A program made the position numbers and the translations under genes. 64,000 nucleotides of DNA, from contig CM017560.1 of NCBI GenBank assembly GCA_007844125.1, positions 4,559,749-4,623,748 of the forward strand, written 5' to 3'. The notes beneath the pieces are model-generated. The model saw nothing but the letters and a program-made list of their open reading frames with translations. It was not told the origin of the DNA and searched no databases. This DNA is from Sinonovacula constricta (Eukaryota > Mollusca > Bivalvia > Cardiida > Solecurtidae). The first letter of the stretch is position 1. Each line of letters begins with the position of its first letter. Below, piece after piece: positions 1-10,180 of this stretch.

Positions 1-1373
1 CTTCCGATGCAGTAATATTTACACATGAACCATGAAACCATTTATCACAACCATCGCACTGTATCATAAAACGTCCCTGCCAGAGTTGCCTACAGGTACA
101 GTACAGATCTTTGTCGATGACCTTGTCTGCAGCTTTGGTTGGATTCAACCGCCACTGCCGAATCCATACGGGGACACTCCGGCCCGAGTACAGCTTCATG
201 CGATCATGGTTCACGACAATTAAGGAGTTTTTCAGTTTCACCCTGAAAAGTGATTCTGACAATTGCTCAGAAATCACTGCTGGACCTTTTCAAGGAGAGG
301 ACAACTTTTTACAGCTACCTTTCAATACAGCTGTGTCCAAAAGATATACCATGTCTCCCTCTTTGTAATTCCTGGTCAAGACCCTTACATCGTAGTCTCG
401 TTTTATTCTTTTGCTAGATGTTTGTAGCTTTTGTCTTGCTACATTGTGAGCGGACTCGATGTTTTTCATCATGGTTGCCACATATTCCTCAGTTGTGGCT
501 GGTTCCACGGATCGGTGAGGGAACATTAAATAAGCTGGTATGTTCACCTCCCTCCCTAGCATTAGTTTGTTGGGTGTGAAGCCAGTATTTCTATTCACTG
601 CACTTCTCAGAGCCCCAGCAATCTGCTGCAAATGACGGTCCCATTGATTTTGAGCATTTTCAATGTAACACCTTATCGCTTCGACTATTGTGCGATGAAA
701 AAGTTACACATGCCCATTTGCAGACGGTCGATAGGGAGTTGTTCTTGCTTTGTGAATTTCCAGAATTTCACAGAGCTTTGTAAAGAGTTTGGACTCAAAG
801 TTTCTACCCTGATCCGTATATACCTGGAATGGGTTTCCGAATCGAGAGAATAAATGGTCCACTGCTGCCTTTGCAGTCTCCGCAGCAGTTTGTGAGTTTA
901 GTGAAACGCATTCCACCCATTTGGTGAATTGATTCATCATAACAAGTACATACTCGTTTCCCTGGGCCGTCTTTGGCAAAGGTCCAAGAAAGTCAAGATG
1001 TACTCTTTCCATAGGGGCACTAGCCTGATACTCCTGCATGGAGAATTTGCCATATTGGCCTTTTTCTTGCTTTTACTGCAGACTGAACAGGTCGAGACAT
1101 ACGTTTCAATTTCTCTACCCATTCCATACCAGTAAAACCTTTCTTTTAGTTTGACCACGCCTTGATGTCCCATAAAAGGAAATCATGATGTGACTTAAAG
1201 TTTTCCTCCTTCATGCTTGATGGCACCACCTGATCCTTCTCCTCCCCCTCATCTTTTTGATGGTATAAAATTCTATCTATCAGAACAAATATTTTCTTGT
1301 TCAACCATTGAGCTTTCGCACGCTGGCTTGAAAGGAACAGTTCACTTTCGGTTGGAACAGATGCAGTTTTCAA
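1..1373 (-). pseudogene. Gypsy integrase, broken, with C-terminal PHD finger
   Basis: The integrase joins element DNA to the host chromosome. From 1373 downwards the minus strand shows the linker, the zinc-binding His/Cys part (CSVCSKSKKK near 1060-1090), and the catalytic core with first Asp in LDFLGPLP and second Asp in YTDQGRNF. The position where the third catalytic acidic residue is expected, just after NGHV near 700, is a TAA stop. A frameshift also lies near 1150-1170, splitting the zinc-binding region. After the core come the C-terminal domain (VVNHDRMKLYSG, about 190-225) and then a PHD finger. The frame is still open at base 1, so the protein end is outside the window. Confidence 0.9.
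3..110 (-). other. PHD finger at integrase C-terminus
   Basis: Minus-strand reading gives YCTCRQ, then FMIQCDGCDKWFHGSC, then VNITASE. This is the Cys4-His-Cys pattern of a PHD zinc finger, including the aromatic residue before the His as in histone H3 tail readers. It lies in the same frame as the integrase C-terminal domain, so it is part of that polyprotein. PHD fingers read histone tails, so a role in choosing insertion sites is plausible but inferred. The final Cys pair falls before base 1 and cannot be checked. Confidence 0.8.
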
Positions 1374-1749
1374 CCATTTCAGGATTAGAGAAAGATCAGG
1401 GTCATTGGACTGTTCTTTTTTATTTTTTTCATTTGGAAAACCCCAGGAAGAGTCGTCCTTGTCAACACTGAGGGTGATCCCGCATATCCTATTATCCAGC
1501 CCGCCATTTGTAGAGAGCTCGATTTCCAGATAACTTCCTCAGATTGATTGAGAAGCCCACTCTCGGCTGCATTTTCTGAGCTTCAGAGCCACTATCTGAG
1601 CATGAACCTGGCTCATGGCATATAAATCATGCTCACCCAGGCTCACTTGTGAGGCACAGCCGTCTCCTTTTTCCCCTCCCAAAGAGGTCAAAGGGACGGC
1701 TTAATCGACATTCTTAAAAAGGATCCCCACGCTTACTCTACTCGCTTGC

Positions 1750-2190
1750 AATATTTGCAACACCCGCACTGAAGCTCGCTTGACCCGACGGATGGAAGAT
1801 GCATATCACAGGTTTCATGTGGTTTTCTGGAAAGAGCATCCGCATTTGAATGACTCTTTCCAGCTCCATGCCTCAGAAACATATTATTTTGGCTCAGTTC
1901 CTCCATCTATCTGGCCAGCTGCCCCTGCGGCTCCTTGAAATTCAGCAGCCAGGTAAGACTTGAATGGTCAGTGTGCACAGTAAACGGATTATCCAGCAAG
2001 TAGTATCGGTACTGCCGGGTAAAACGCACACATGAGAGCAGCTCCTTTCTGGTTGTACAGTATCTTTTCTGCTCTTTGGTGAGCGCAAAGCTACCGTACG
2101 CCACTACATTTTCAATGCCATCTTGCACTTAGAGAAGCTCCGCACCAATTGCACTTTCTGACGCATCCGTGTCGAGGATAAATTCACCTT
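1750..2190 (-). pseudogene. Gypsy RNase H domain, broken
   Basis: RNase H removes the RNA strand from the RNA/DNA hybrid during reverse transcription. The open stretch 1907-2128 on the minus strand contains ALTKEQKRYCTTRKELL and VHTDHSSLTWLLNF, the typical tail of RT-RNase H in Gypsy elements. A stop near 2128 separates it from the start of the domain (about 2130-2190). A tail like that of LTR elements (SNADALSRK style) can be followed to about 1800. It lies directly after the reverse transcriptase, as expected. Confidence 0.85.
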
Positions 2191-2191
2191 T

Positions 2192-3247
2192 TTATCGTGG
2201 AATCGCGAGTAGAGGGGGCTCTGTCAGGCTCTTTTTAAGTAGATCAAAAGCCTCCTGTTGTTCCTTTTCCCACTTGAATTTACCTTTTCCGATCACACTA
2301 TACAGAGGTACTGCCTTCTTAGAGAAATTGTTTACAAAATTTCTGTGATCATTAGCGAGCCCCATAAACCTTTCCACATCTTTGTAAGATTTAGAAACAG
2401 GCCAATCCGCAACTACCTCTATATCAGCTTTTGTCATTGACAAGCTATCAGCGGTCACTTGCCTCCCTAGAAATTCTACTTCTTTATGAAAGAAGATGCA
2501 TTTCTTTGGTTTCAACTTTAGCCCAAACTGACGGAAGCGTTTGAGGGCTTTCTCAATATTGAGCAGATGTTTATCAAAGCTTTTACCCATGACAGGAATA
2601 TCATCCAGGAAAGCCAAGGTCGTTTTCCAGGTCAAACCCCTCAAGACCAAATTCATCACACGTGAGAATGTTGCAGGGGCATTGCAAAGTCCGAACCCCA
2701 TCTTAACGTGCTGGTACAATCCTTATTTGTGTGAAAAGCAGTTTTCTTTCGGTCTTCAGGGTTTATGTTAACTTGCCAATATGCTGAATTGGCATCTAAC
2801 TTGGTGAACCAGACATTTCTAGACAAAGTGTCTAGGAAGTCGTCCATCAATGGTAATGGGAAAACGTAAGTCCTTGACAGTCACCTTATTTAGACCCTTA
2901 TAGTCTATGCACCAACGGACTGTTCCGTCTCGCTTGCGAATCAGGACTGGAGTTGAGGCCCAATCAGAGTTGGATTCCTCTATTACCCCTGCTTCGATCA
3001 TTTTTCTTAAATGATCTTCTTCCTCCTCCGCAAAATCCACGGGTGTCTGTCTCAATCTCATCTTCACTGGCTTTGCTTCGCCAGTGTCGATTTGATGTTC
3101 TATTGCATTGGAAGTCCCCACGTCAAACTCATTTTTTGCAAAGACATCTTCGTACGAGACAAATAATTTACTGAGTCTCTCGCTTTCCGTTTTTGTCAAA
3201 TGTTTCTGGAACACTTTAATTGTGTCTTTCTGGTGATCTGGAATCAC
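2192..3247 (-). pseudogene. Gypsy reverse transcriptase, frameshifted
   Basis: The reverse transcriptase copies element RNA into DNA. Three overlapping minus-strand frames carry it: 2819-3247 (VRWCIDYKGLNKVT, the fingers motif), 2656-2850 (FTKLDANSAYWQV, first catalytic Asp), and 2192-2719 (GLCNAPATFSRVM, then AFLDDIPV, the catalytic LDD box). The switches between frames near 2700-2720 and 2820-2850 are small frameshifts. The downstream part (LTADSLSM-like connection, VERFMGLANDHRNF) is the normal connection to RNase H. Motifs are intact but the reading frame is not. Confidence 0.92.
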
Positions 3248-3341
3248 AGTTACGTTCTCCTGTTTCGGTACAGAAGGCAGCTTTCTGCGAGATTACCTCA
3301 CCTGATTGACTTTAACAACCGCTTGACGTGTCATGGACTTT

Positions 3342-3990
3342 TCATTTTCCATGATTTTGCCAATTGGATAAGCTCGTCCAATCTCTCGTCCCTTCTTTAG
3401 TGTCTGGACGATCGGTTTTGTTAAAATTACACATTACCGGCTCGTCTCCATCACTATGTAGTACTCTTGGACCGAATGCCTTTCCATTCTTCTTTGGTTC
3501 AATCATATACTCATAGTCCCTAAGGTTTCCATCCATGGTGCACCTAATCTTAGCAATTGAATGGGGTGGAATGACACATCTTTTTGCCACGCTTACTCTT
3601 GCTACAATGGGGTTTACCGTGTATTTATTGACAGAAATGGTGATCCTTTCTCCCCAATACTCTAGAGTTTCCATTCCTACATCTAGGATTGTTTGCCCTT
3701 TTTGAGCAAGTCAATACCCAGTAGCATTTCTTGCTCTATATGTGCAACATATATAGGCCCCTTGTAGATTGGTTGACCTATTCCAATACTTATTGGCTCG
3801 GCAATAAATCCTTCCATTGACATTTCTTTTCGAGCTGTATCTAGATGTATTGATTTTACCTTCTTTGGTTTTCTATTCAGTGAGTATAAAGCTCCTCAGA
3901 GATAATCGTAACATCTGCAGCTGAGTCCACTACTGCTTCAATATGCCTCATTTACCCTTGCTGGGAGAGTAAATGCTGACACTGATTTGA
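3342..3990 (-). pseudogene. Gypsy aspartic protease region, broken
   Basis: The element protease cuts the polyprotein. On the minus strand the active-site motif is read at about 3912-3932 as VDSAADVTII. The middle residue is Ala where the best-known retropepsins have Gly (DSGA/DTGA), so this is either a lineage variant or a substitution in this copy. MLLGIDLL follows near 3700-3725, the usual second half of the fold. A frameshift near 3690-3700 separates it from the frame at 3342-3674, which is a spacer leading to the reverse transcriptase. Confidence 0.75.
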
Positions 3991-4159
3991 GCATCTGGAC
4001 GACGATAATTTCCGGACTATTGCTAACCTTTGGCTGCTTTTTATGACCATTGGTTTTAGCTTTAGTATTGGCTTTTAACGAGCCTCCCTGGTTGGTCGAG
4101 CGTCGGCCCTTTGGCTCGACCTCCTGGAGTTAAAAGGCTCTTTCAGGCAATTCCTTTGG

Positions 4160-5475
4160 AGATGTCCTTTTTCACCACATTTTCAGCATCTTCTGCCAGT
4201 ACCTCCCCTACATACTCGCATCATCAACTTCCTCATATCTTTGCGAAGTTCTTCAATTTCGCGTTTGAGTGATGATACGTCAGATGTCTGCGAAGCATTA
4301 CGATTCACAGCGCAGACCTGAGCTACGCCTTCATCGAAATTTTCCGCCGAAAAGCGAATACTGGGATCCACTCTTCGTTGCGACATCTGTCGTTTGGATT
4401 GCAAATAGAGGCTGGCATTGTTTACAGCATCCTCCATACTTGTAAGCCTTTGCATGAAGGTTTCATGACCGGCTTCTACGTCCAACAGGCCATGGCAGAA
4501 TCTGTCTATAGCCTGCTGGTTGCAATACTCCTCAGAAATATGGTAGAATGCATTAGTGGCCAACTGATGCACCCTATCAGCCCAATCTTCTAGAGCTTTG
4601 CCTTTGGTTTGAATTGCTGTATTAAATTTGGCCTGTGCAGAAGCTGGAATTTCTGCACCGAAGCGACGGTCCATTTTAGCATTAGATTGGTGAAGGTGAT
4701 GCTTGGCTCACACTTCATCAATCTTGCACAGAAGTCAAGCGCCTTTCCAGTCAGAACATGAAGCAGCGCTATCTTCTGTTGGCTTGGCGTCCAATCCATG
4801 GCCTCCGTATAATGCAGAAACTTTAACTCAAAAGACTGCAAAGTAGCTCTACCATCATGTCATACCTTTCGGTATGTCCTTCAGAAAAAAAACGCCCCCT
4901 GTGTAGGGATTGCCCTCCTGAATGCACCGGTATAGCAGGTAGAGTTCTTCGTCTTTCAGGAAGTTTGCTTAGACGCTCAGGGTTTGAATTCCCTTGACTG
5001 CCTATATCTGCAATTTTATAGACTGATTGGATCATTTGAGATTTAAACAAATTAGGTGTAAAGAGCCTCATTCGTGCCTCCTCTCCAATCAGTTCACTCT
5101 TTGGTACTTTGGGCCACGGCATTGAATCATTTTGACCTAAATCAAAAACTGATTTATGCAAGAAATGATCTGATATATCACTTCTCCCTATCCCAGCAAT
5201 TGTACTGGGACGGGTGTCAATGTCTAAGGCTTGGGCTTTTTTTTCACAGCAGTATAATCTGCATTAGGCTCGAAGTCTAATTTCGACAATATTTCCTCTG
5301 GCAGTTGTCGTCTAGTAAGAACTTCAAGTAGTTCTTTATCGATATTGCCATGGAGCTGCCTTAAAGATAATATAGTCCTTGCACATGACTGCCCAATTCC
5401 TGGAATTGACATCAATTCCATTTCGCTAAGGTAATTTACTCTTAGCAGGCCTTTATCCTCATTACTCATAGCCAT
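4160..5475 (-). pseudogene. Gypsy Gag with N-terminal helix-hairpin-helix and zinc knuckle
   Basis: Gag forms the element particle. The start ATG at 5475 opens a frame (5224-5475) whose residues 20-45 read ELMSIPGIGQSCARTILSLR, a ComEA/HhH-type nonspecific DNA-binding hairpin. A run of A residues (T on plus strand, about 5238-5246) marks a frameshift; the frame then continues through 4823-5161, 4590-4841 and 4183-4674, which resemble the central Gag helical region. The end has a CX2CX4HX4C zinc knuckle at about 4150-4195 in which the second position after the first Cys is a TGA stop. The HhH is not a standard part of Gag and is the notable point. Confidence 0.8.
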
Positions 5476-5479
5476 TTTG

Positions 5480-5960
5480 TTGAAAAGGATTTATAAGAAA
5501 AACTAAATAATTAAATAATTGAAATTTGAGGGGTTCAGGATGGTCCGAAAGATTATTTTTTCAAACTTCCCGCCAAAAGTTTCAAAACCAAAATGTCAAC
5601 AAAATTTTACAAACGTTTCCATTTTAAAACTTCTGACATCAGATAAGTGTTTGCTACTACTAAAGTATCTAGAACTACTACTAGTAATGAGGGTATGTAC
5701 CTACCTTTCTTTGCGGGGCCCTTCTTTTAGACTTATACTGGTTATGGTTGCACTGTCTGTTTGGAGAGATCTTGTCGAATGCTACTCTACCAGACAGTCC
5801 TGTCTATTTATAGATCGGGGTCCCGCGTAGTCTGCGGGTCCAGTCAGTCCCGGTCTCAGTTATGGTCCCAGTCTATTAGCCGTCCACTACAGTATGATAT
5901 TGAAAATCGTATGTTTTTATTATTTTTAAACAAACGTTTTAAATTATAAAAGTTTATTAC
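5480..5960 (-). other. Probable 5' LTR/leader of the Gypsy element
   Basis: This stretch sits directly upstream of the Gag start on the minus strand, where the 5' LTR and leader must lie. It contains a TATA-like box, read TATAAATA on the minus strand (5805-5812), suited to an LTR promoter. The LTR ends and primer-binding site could not be fixed, because the other LTR is outside the window and there is nothing to compare with. Confidence 0.4.
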
Positions 5961-6039
5961 GTTTAATCGTAGTTTAAAATACCTGTTACACACAAAAAAT
6001 AAACAAAATGTTTTATCTTTTCAAAATGAGAATGTTTTC

Positions 6040-6340
6040 CATTTTCAGGTTATTCGTCGCGACCTCACAAAGGCCCTCAGGCGAAAACGTTCCGGCATGG
6101 AAACTGAGAAAATAATCTACCACTATGACAACACCCCATCGAGCAACTGACACACTGGAGAGGATTGACTTCTTCGGCATGGAGCGACTCGAGCACGCAC
6201 CTTATAGCCCTTATCTTGCTCCGATGGATTTCGCGCTCTTGCCGCGTTTAAAGAGCGAGCTTCGTGGCAAGCGTTTCGAGGATTTGGATCACCTTCGCAT
6301 GTCAGTGCGCACAGTTCTTGGTGGTTACGAGGAATAGGTA
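6040..6340 (+). pseudogene. Mariner-type transposase fragment
   Basis: The plus strand reads RRDLTKALRRKRSGME and a HYDN motif at about 6120-6130. After a one-base frame change it continues as ERIDFFGMERLEHAPYSPYLAPMDFALLPRLK to a TAG at 6335. HDN and PYSPDLAP-DFxLFPxLK are hallmarks of the mariner DDD catalytic domain. Here Asp appears within APMDF, matching the third catalytic Asp position. Only the C-terminal third of the transposase is present and it is frameshifted, so it is a dead fragment. The 5' part was not found; the sequence upstream is the Gypsy LTR region. Confidence 0.88.
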
Positions 6341-6392
6341 AATAAGTAAAGGTCCTACCAAAATTTCCACAGATATTTAAATTTTATTTACC

Positions 6393-6665
6393 TGTAGACA
6401 AAGGCAAACAAGGTAAATGTAAATGTGACAAAATCACAGTGACGAGACATAACACACAAAACGAAAAACCAGCAGTTACCGCCTTGGAACGGTTAGTCGG
6501 TAAAAGGGCCGACTGGGGTGCTTAAACCTGGTTTGTGGACCTCTAACCTCGCACTTCCTGAATGTTTTTCTGTTAAACAAACTGTATAAATAACAATATC
6601 CCGTCAAAGTGAAACAACTAACAGTACGCACCTGCATTGGGAGTTAAAACTTATATTATGAACTT
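6393..6665 (+). repeat. Hairpin-core dispersed repeat, copy 1 (subtype A)
   Basis: This block is visibly similar (about 80% by eye) to the reverse complement of 24825-25105 along nearly its whole length. A core of about 100 bases (about 6455-6560) is also shared with 22890-22985 and 29965-30040. The core contains GTTACCGCCTTGGAACGG followed by a short hairpin, AGTCGG (6495-6500) pairing with CCGACT (6509-6514), then GGGGTGCTTAAACC. There is no coding potential. It is probably a non-autonomous mobile element; molluscan pearl-like/Helitron-related elements are a candidate but this was not tested. Confidence 0.75.
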
Positions 6666-7013
6666 AGGTACATACACAATAACTAGTAATAAAATAAACT
6701 AACAACATAAAATTACGTTAATCTGCCGCATATGTACATAAGTTGTACTAGTTTCACAATCTCCCATGCAGAGTTGTCGTTCGTTCCTCTCTCAGACACT
6801 TCTGCAATGGGCTCACGTTAAGATTTTTGACGGAAATTTTAAAGTGTTATTTTAAGGATATTTTCAAATTAAAATAATACTTCTACATAAAATGAATAAA
6901 CATCTACTAAAAAGACATATATTGAAGTAAATAATTAAAGATATTTAATTAATTCAAGCGCACTATTTTTGGAAGAATAACATAGTGATATTAATGCGCA
7001 TTTGTAAATAAAC

Positions 7014-7166
7014 ATGGACGTGATCCACGAGGCAGTTAAGAAATACGACAGGAACTTGGTTTTAAAAGATAAACAGAGGGAGGCATTGACCTACGTGGTT
7101 AAGAGCAAATGTGAATGTTTACTTATAAAATTATCTTCTTTTGCTTTCTTGCTGTCTAAACTATAA
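7014..7166 (+). pseudogene. RecQ-like helicase N-terminal fragment
   Basis: A 50-codon frame starts at an ATG at 7014 and ends in TAA. It reads MDVIHEAVKKYDRN, then LVLKDKQREALTYVVKSK. The spacing LKxKQxEALxxV resembles the Q motif that precedes Walker A in RecQ-like DNA helicases, which are expanded in molluscs. The following LPTGxGKS Walker A was not found downstream, so this is either an isolated first exon or a remnant. The match is short, so the call is tentative. Confidence 0.4.
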
Positions 7167-8087
7167 TTTCTCGAGTTCTTGTTTCTACAAATAAAACAAA
7201 CAACTTCCCGTTTCACCGGTGTCACCATCTTTAATTTCATGTGACGTTTTGAAAGTCACGTGGATCGAAAGAAGTCCCGACATTAAGTGAGCCAATAACA
7301 GAGGTGAATGTATGAGCCGATGGTAGAGAGTGCTGGTTTCATTGTTACTTAACTGTTGTTGAATGTATTTTTGTAAAATTTTACATGTGGGTACAAGATG
7401 CTTGGCCGATTTCAACGATATAAAATGTTTTGAAATCGGATAAAAATTAGTTTCTTTTTCTTACCTGTCAACGAACACACCATTCGGATACACCACAAAA
7501 AATGTGCATTTTTGTTGGTATTTTATCTGTTGTTTTTGTTTTTGTATATTGGTAAGGCATATTAAGCTACACTGAACGAGCTACTTTAAAATGAGTGTTT
7601 CTAAAATCAAATAACAACATATTCAAATAGCATAGATTTACATTTAAAGTCTTAGCCGATCCAAGTACTAAATTATATTGTTCACATACTTGATGAAATA
7701 TGAATGCCTCTAAAATCCCCTTTTATCCACAAAAGTCCGAAAATGGCAGTATTGTATCTATACATCTAAATACACTAGTAATTCCGAATTCGAATCCCCA
7801 CACTGATTCTATTTTAAAACACGTGTTGTATGCCCGGATGGTCTTTTAAATCATGAAAGTGTTACTCCTGTCTAACGTTAATCAAGAAAACAGCCCTATT
7901 TATAATAGTTAAGAATATTCGAGAAAGCTCAAGTTTCATCACTAACTAAAACGTTCCAAAATTTACGAGAGCGTCTATAAGTCAGCACCACGTGAATGCG
8001 AACATTCTACCAAGGAGCGACGCAGCTGTGACATAAGCAGGATCATAGAATGTGACTGTTTTGTGGTTAAAATATATGATGGGAGAT
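7167..8087. other. No gene recognised
   Basis: AT-rich sequence with stops in all frames. A 76-codon minus-strand frame at 7185-7415 has no recognisable motif. No splice-bounded coding piece was seen. Confidence 0.5.
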
Positions 8088-8360
8088 TCTTATGTAACAA
8101 ATATGATGATCACCATCCCCTTGACCTTGATGACCACCATATCCATTACTATGATGCCCACCGTCTGCATGACCATGAAGACACCATCTCGATGACCATG
8201 AAGAAACCATCTTTATGACCATTATGACCACCATCTCCATGTACATAATGACCACCATCTCTATTACCACGATGACCACCATCTCTATTACCACGCTGAC
8301 CACCATACCCATGACTATGATGAGTACTCTCTCTATGACCTTGATTGCCACCACCTCCAC
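8088..8360. repeat. Degenerate GATGACCACCATC-type minisatellite
   Basis: Imperfect tandem units of roughly 15 and 30 bases built around ATGACCACCATCTC. The minus-strand frame this creates (Val/Ile/Met-rich, 8067-8366) is a by-product of the repeat and is not a likely protein. Confidence 0.8.
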
Positions 8361-10180
8361 GCTCAAAATCCCATTATAAGTCTACAGGAGTAGATTTGCC
8401 CTTTTACTTTACTTTGTTTATGTGCTATTTCTTCATTGCTCGACATGCACAGAAGCGGCAAGCAAAACAGGGTATGGAAATGAAGCAGGGACTGGCCAAT
8501 ATCAGGAGTCAATCGCTTTCTGCTTCACGATTGGTCACACACAGGCTAAGCTGGAAGTGTTTGTCTGCGAGTTATCAGTCGATAACGGCGACCCTAATAT
8601 TTATAATTGGTGTTGGAAATGTCTATGGGGTCACAGCTTTAAGAAGCTAGTTTTTTATGGTTTTGACTGTGCTATTTCATCAGCAAAATTATCACATCGT
8701 TTAAAATATATTATGGTGTTTGGTTTCTTTTGTTTCTAAAGCAACTATCCCCTAAACAAACAAAAACAACAGAAAATCTCAGAACTGTGGCAAAAATCAC
8801 AATTAAAATCGTACTCATTTCAATTGCTGATTCTAATATTTTTATTATACGACTGCACTAATTTGTGAGTAAGGGCAGACATTTTATATGGCTTTACATA
8901 TGTCTACATTTAATGACCAGTAATACCAACTTAAATGCGCCCTGAAGTATATACTTGGATCTATATATTAAAAATAAGTGAGCATATATACTAAAATACT
9001 AAAATATATTTACGAATAAACATTGTAATAAATGAAAAAAGACCAACAAAAACCGGCATAGACGAATATTTCATTATTTATTAAATTAATTATTTATTGA
9101 AGCAGAACCTCTTTATATAGTATATGAGTTGTTCTGTTAATAATGTAAACGTTTGTCCAAGGAATAAGATTGTTGGTCATAAACATGTGAAAATTAAGGC
9201 TCACAGCATTGTGAAAAAAAAACTTTTATTGAATGCTCTGTGTACAACATTTTGATTTTACATTATTGTTCGGCAATTTTGATGCTCAGCATTAACTTTT
9301 TCTTGTTTTAAAATTAAAAAAAGATTTGGACCTTGATGAAGAAAGCAGACAATTTTACTAGGACAAAGATCAGCTTTGAGTTTTTTTATGTATATATGAC
9401 CTATGGTTCTGTTTGTAAAATATATATACATGTGTATGTTTATTGTTGTTTACCTTGTAATAATTTGTTAAGTGTTTATTTATTAACATATTTTGACAAC
9501 TTCTTGCTGACTTTCTGTTGTGCCAGTGATTGCAACAAATTGAAAAATAACGCTCATTCTTGTATTCTAAAAGGACATGTTTAAAATGAACGCGTAAATT
9601 ACGGTCAATGTTTGTGTATACTCCCGACTGTATAAAACAGTAAGTGACGGTATTTGTTGTCTTCATTTTTTTTTCTTACCTAACACGGTATACTTACTGC
9701 TGGATATTATCAGTGTTTATGAAGAACACCTCTATCACTGAATGCAGAATCTTAATAAAATAAATAAACATGAAATAAATTTAGCCGATATTGCCTGAGT
9801 TAAGACTATGACAACGGTTTATAATTTGACTTAAAACGCAAGGGTAAAGCAATGCGGTCAAATGGGGTTACTTAGATTTAATTTATGCATCATGTTGTTG
9901 TTGTTTTCTATGCCAAACATACAGGCGTTAAAAGTCGACATTGAAAACATACAACTGCATGTAATCCGAGTTTTAAATGTCTTACAATTTCATATTGTAT
10001 ATATAATATATCTTTATGCACATTGTAAAATTGAAAATTTGAGTTTGTCAACGGAATTAAGCATTAGGAAAATGTGAGCCAACCTTATTCACAGTAATCA
10101 AACCACATTTCATTTTTTGTCTACACATTTACATGGTTGCATGTTTCACGCCATACTAGAAGTTCCACAAGAAGGCCCTC
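8361..10180. other. No gene recognised
   Basis: AT-rich. Frames at 8345-8739, 9333-9666 and 9862-10077 are short, overlap one another on both strands and show no family motif. It may contain the decayed 5' part of the following non-LTR element towards its right end. Confidence 0.45.

Larger units (their letters stand above)
1..5475 (-). mobile_element. Degraded Ty3/Gypsy-type LTR retrotransposon, cut by window edge
   Basis: Read on the minus strand, successive broken frames give Gag with a zinc knuckle, an aspartic protease, reverse transcriptase, RNase H and integrase in the Ty3/Gypsy order. Unusual additions are a helix-hairpin-helix at the Gag start and a PHD finger after the integrase C-terminal domain. 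At least five frameshifts or stops separate the domains, so this copy cannot make a full polyprotein, yet the motifs are well preserved, which suggests a fairly recent insertion. No envelope-like frame was seen in the part present. The downstream LTR lies beyond base 1. Assignment to the Gypsy group follows from domain order and motif style; the exact clade is not determined. Confidence 0.93.

Noticed and set aside
1..5475. Envelope gene making this an endogenous retrovirus
   Set aside because: No envelope-like frame was seen; only Gag and Pol domains are present within the window.
8067..8366. 99-codon Val/Ile/Met-rich minus-strand protein
   Set aside because: Translation of a degenerate minisatellite.
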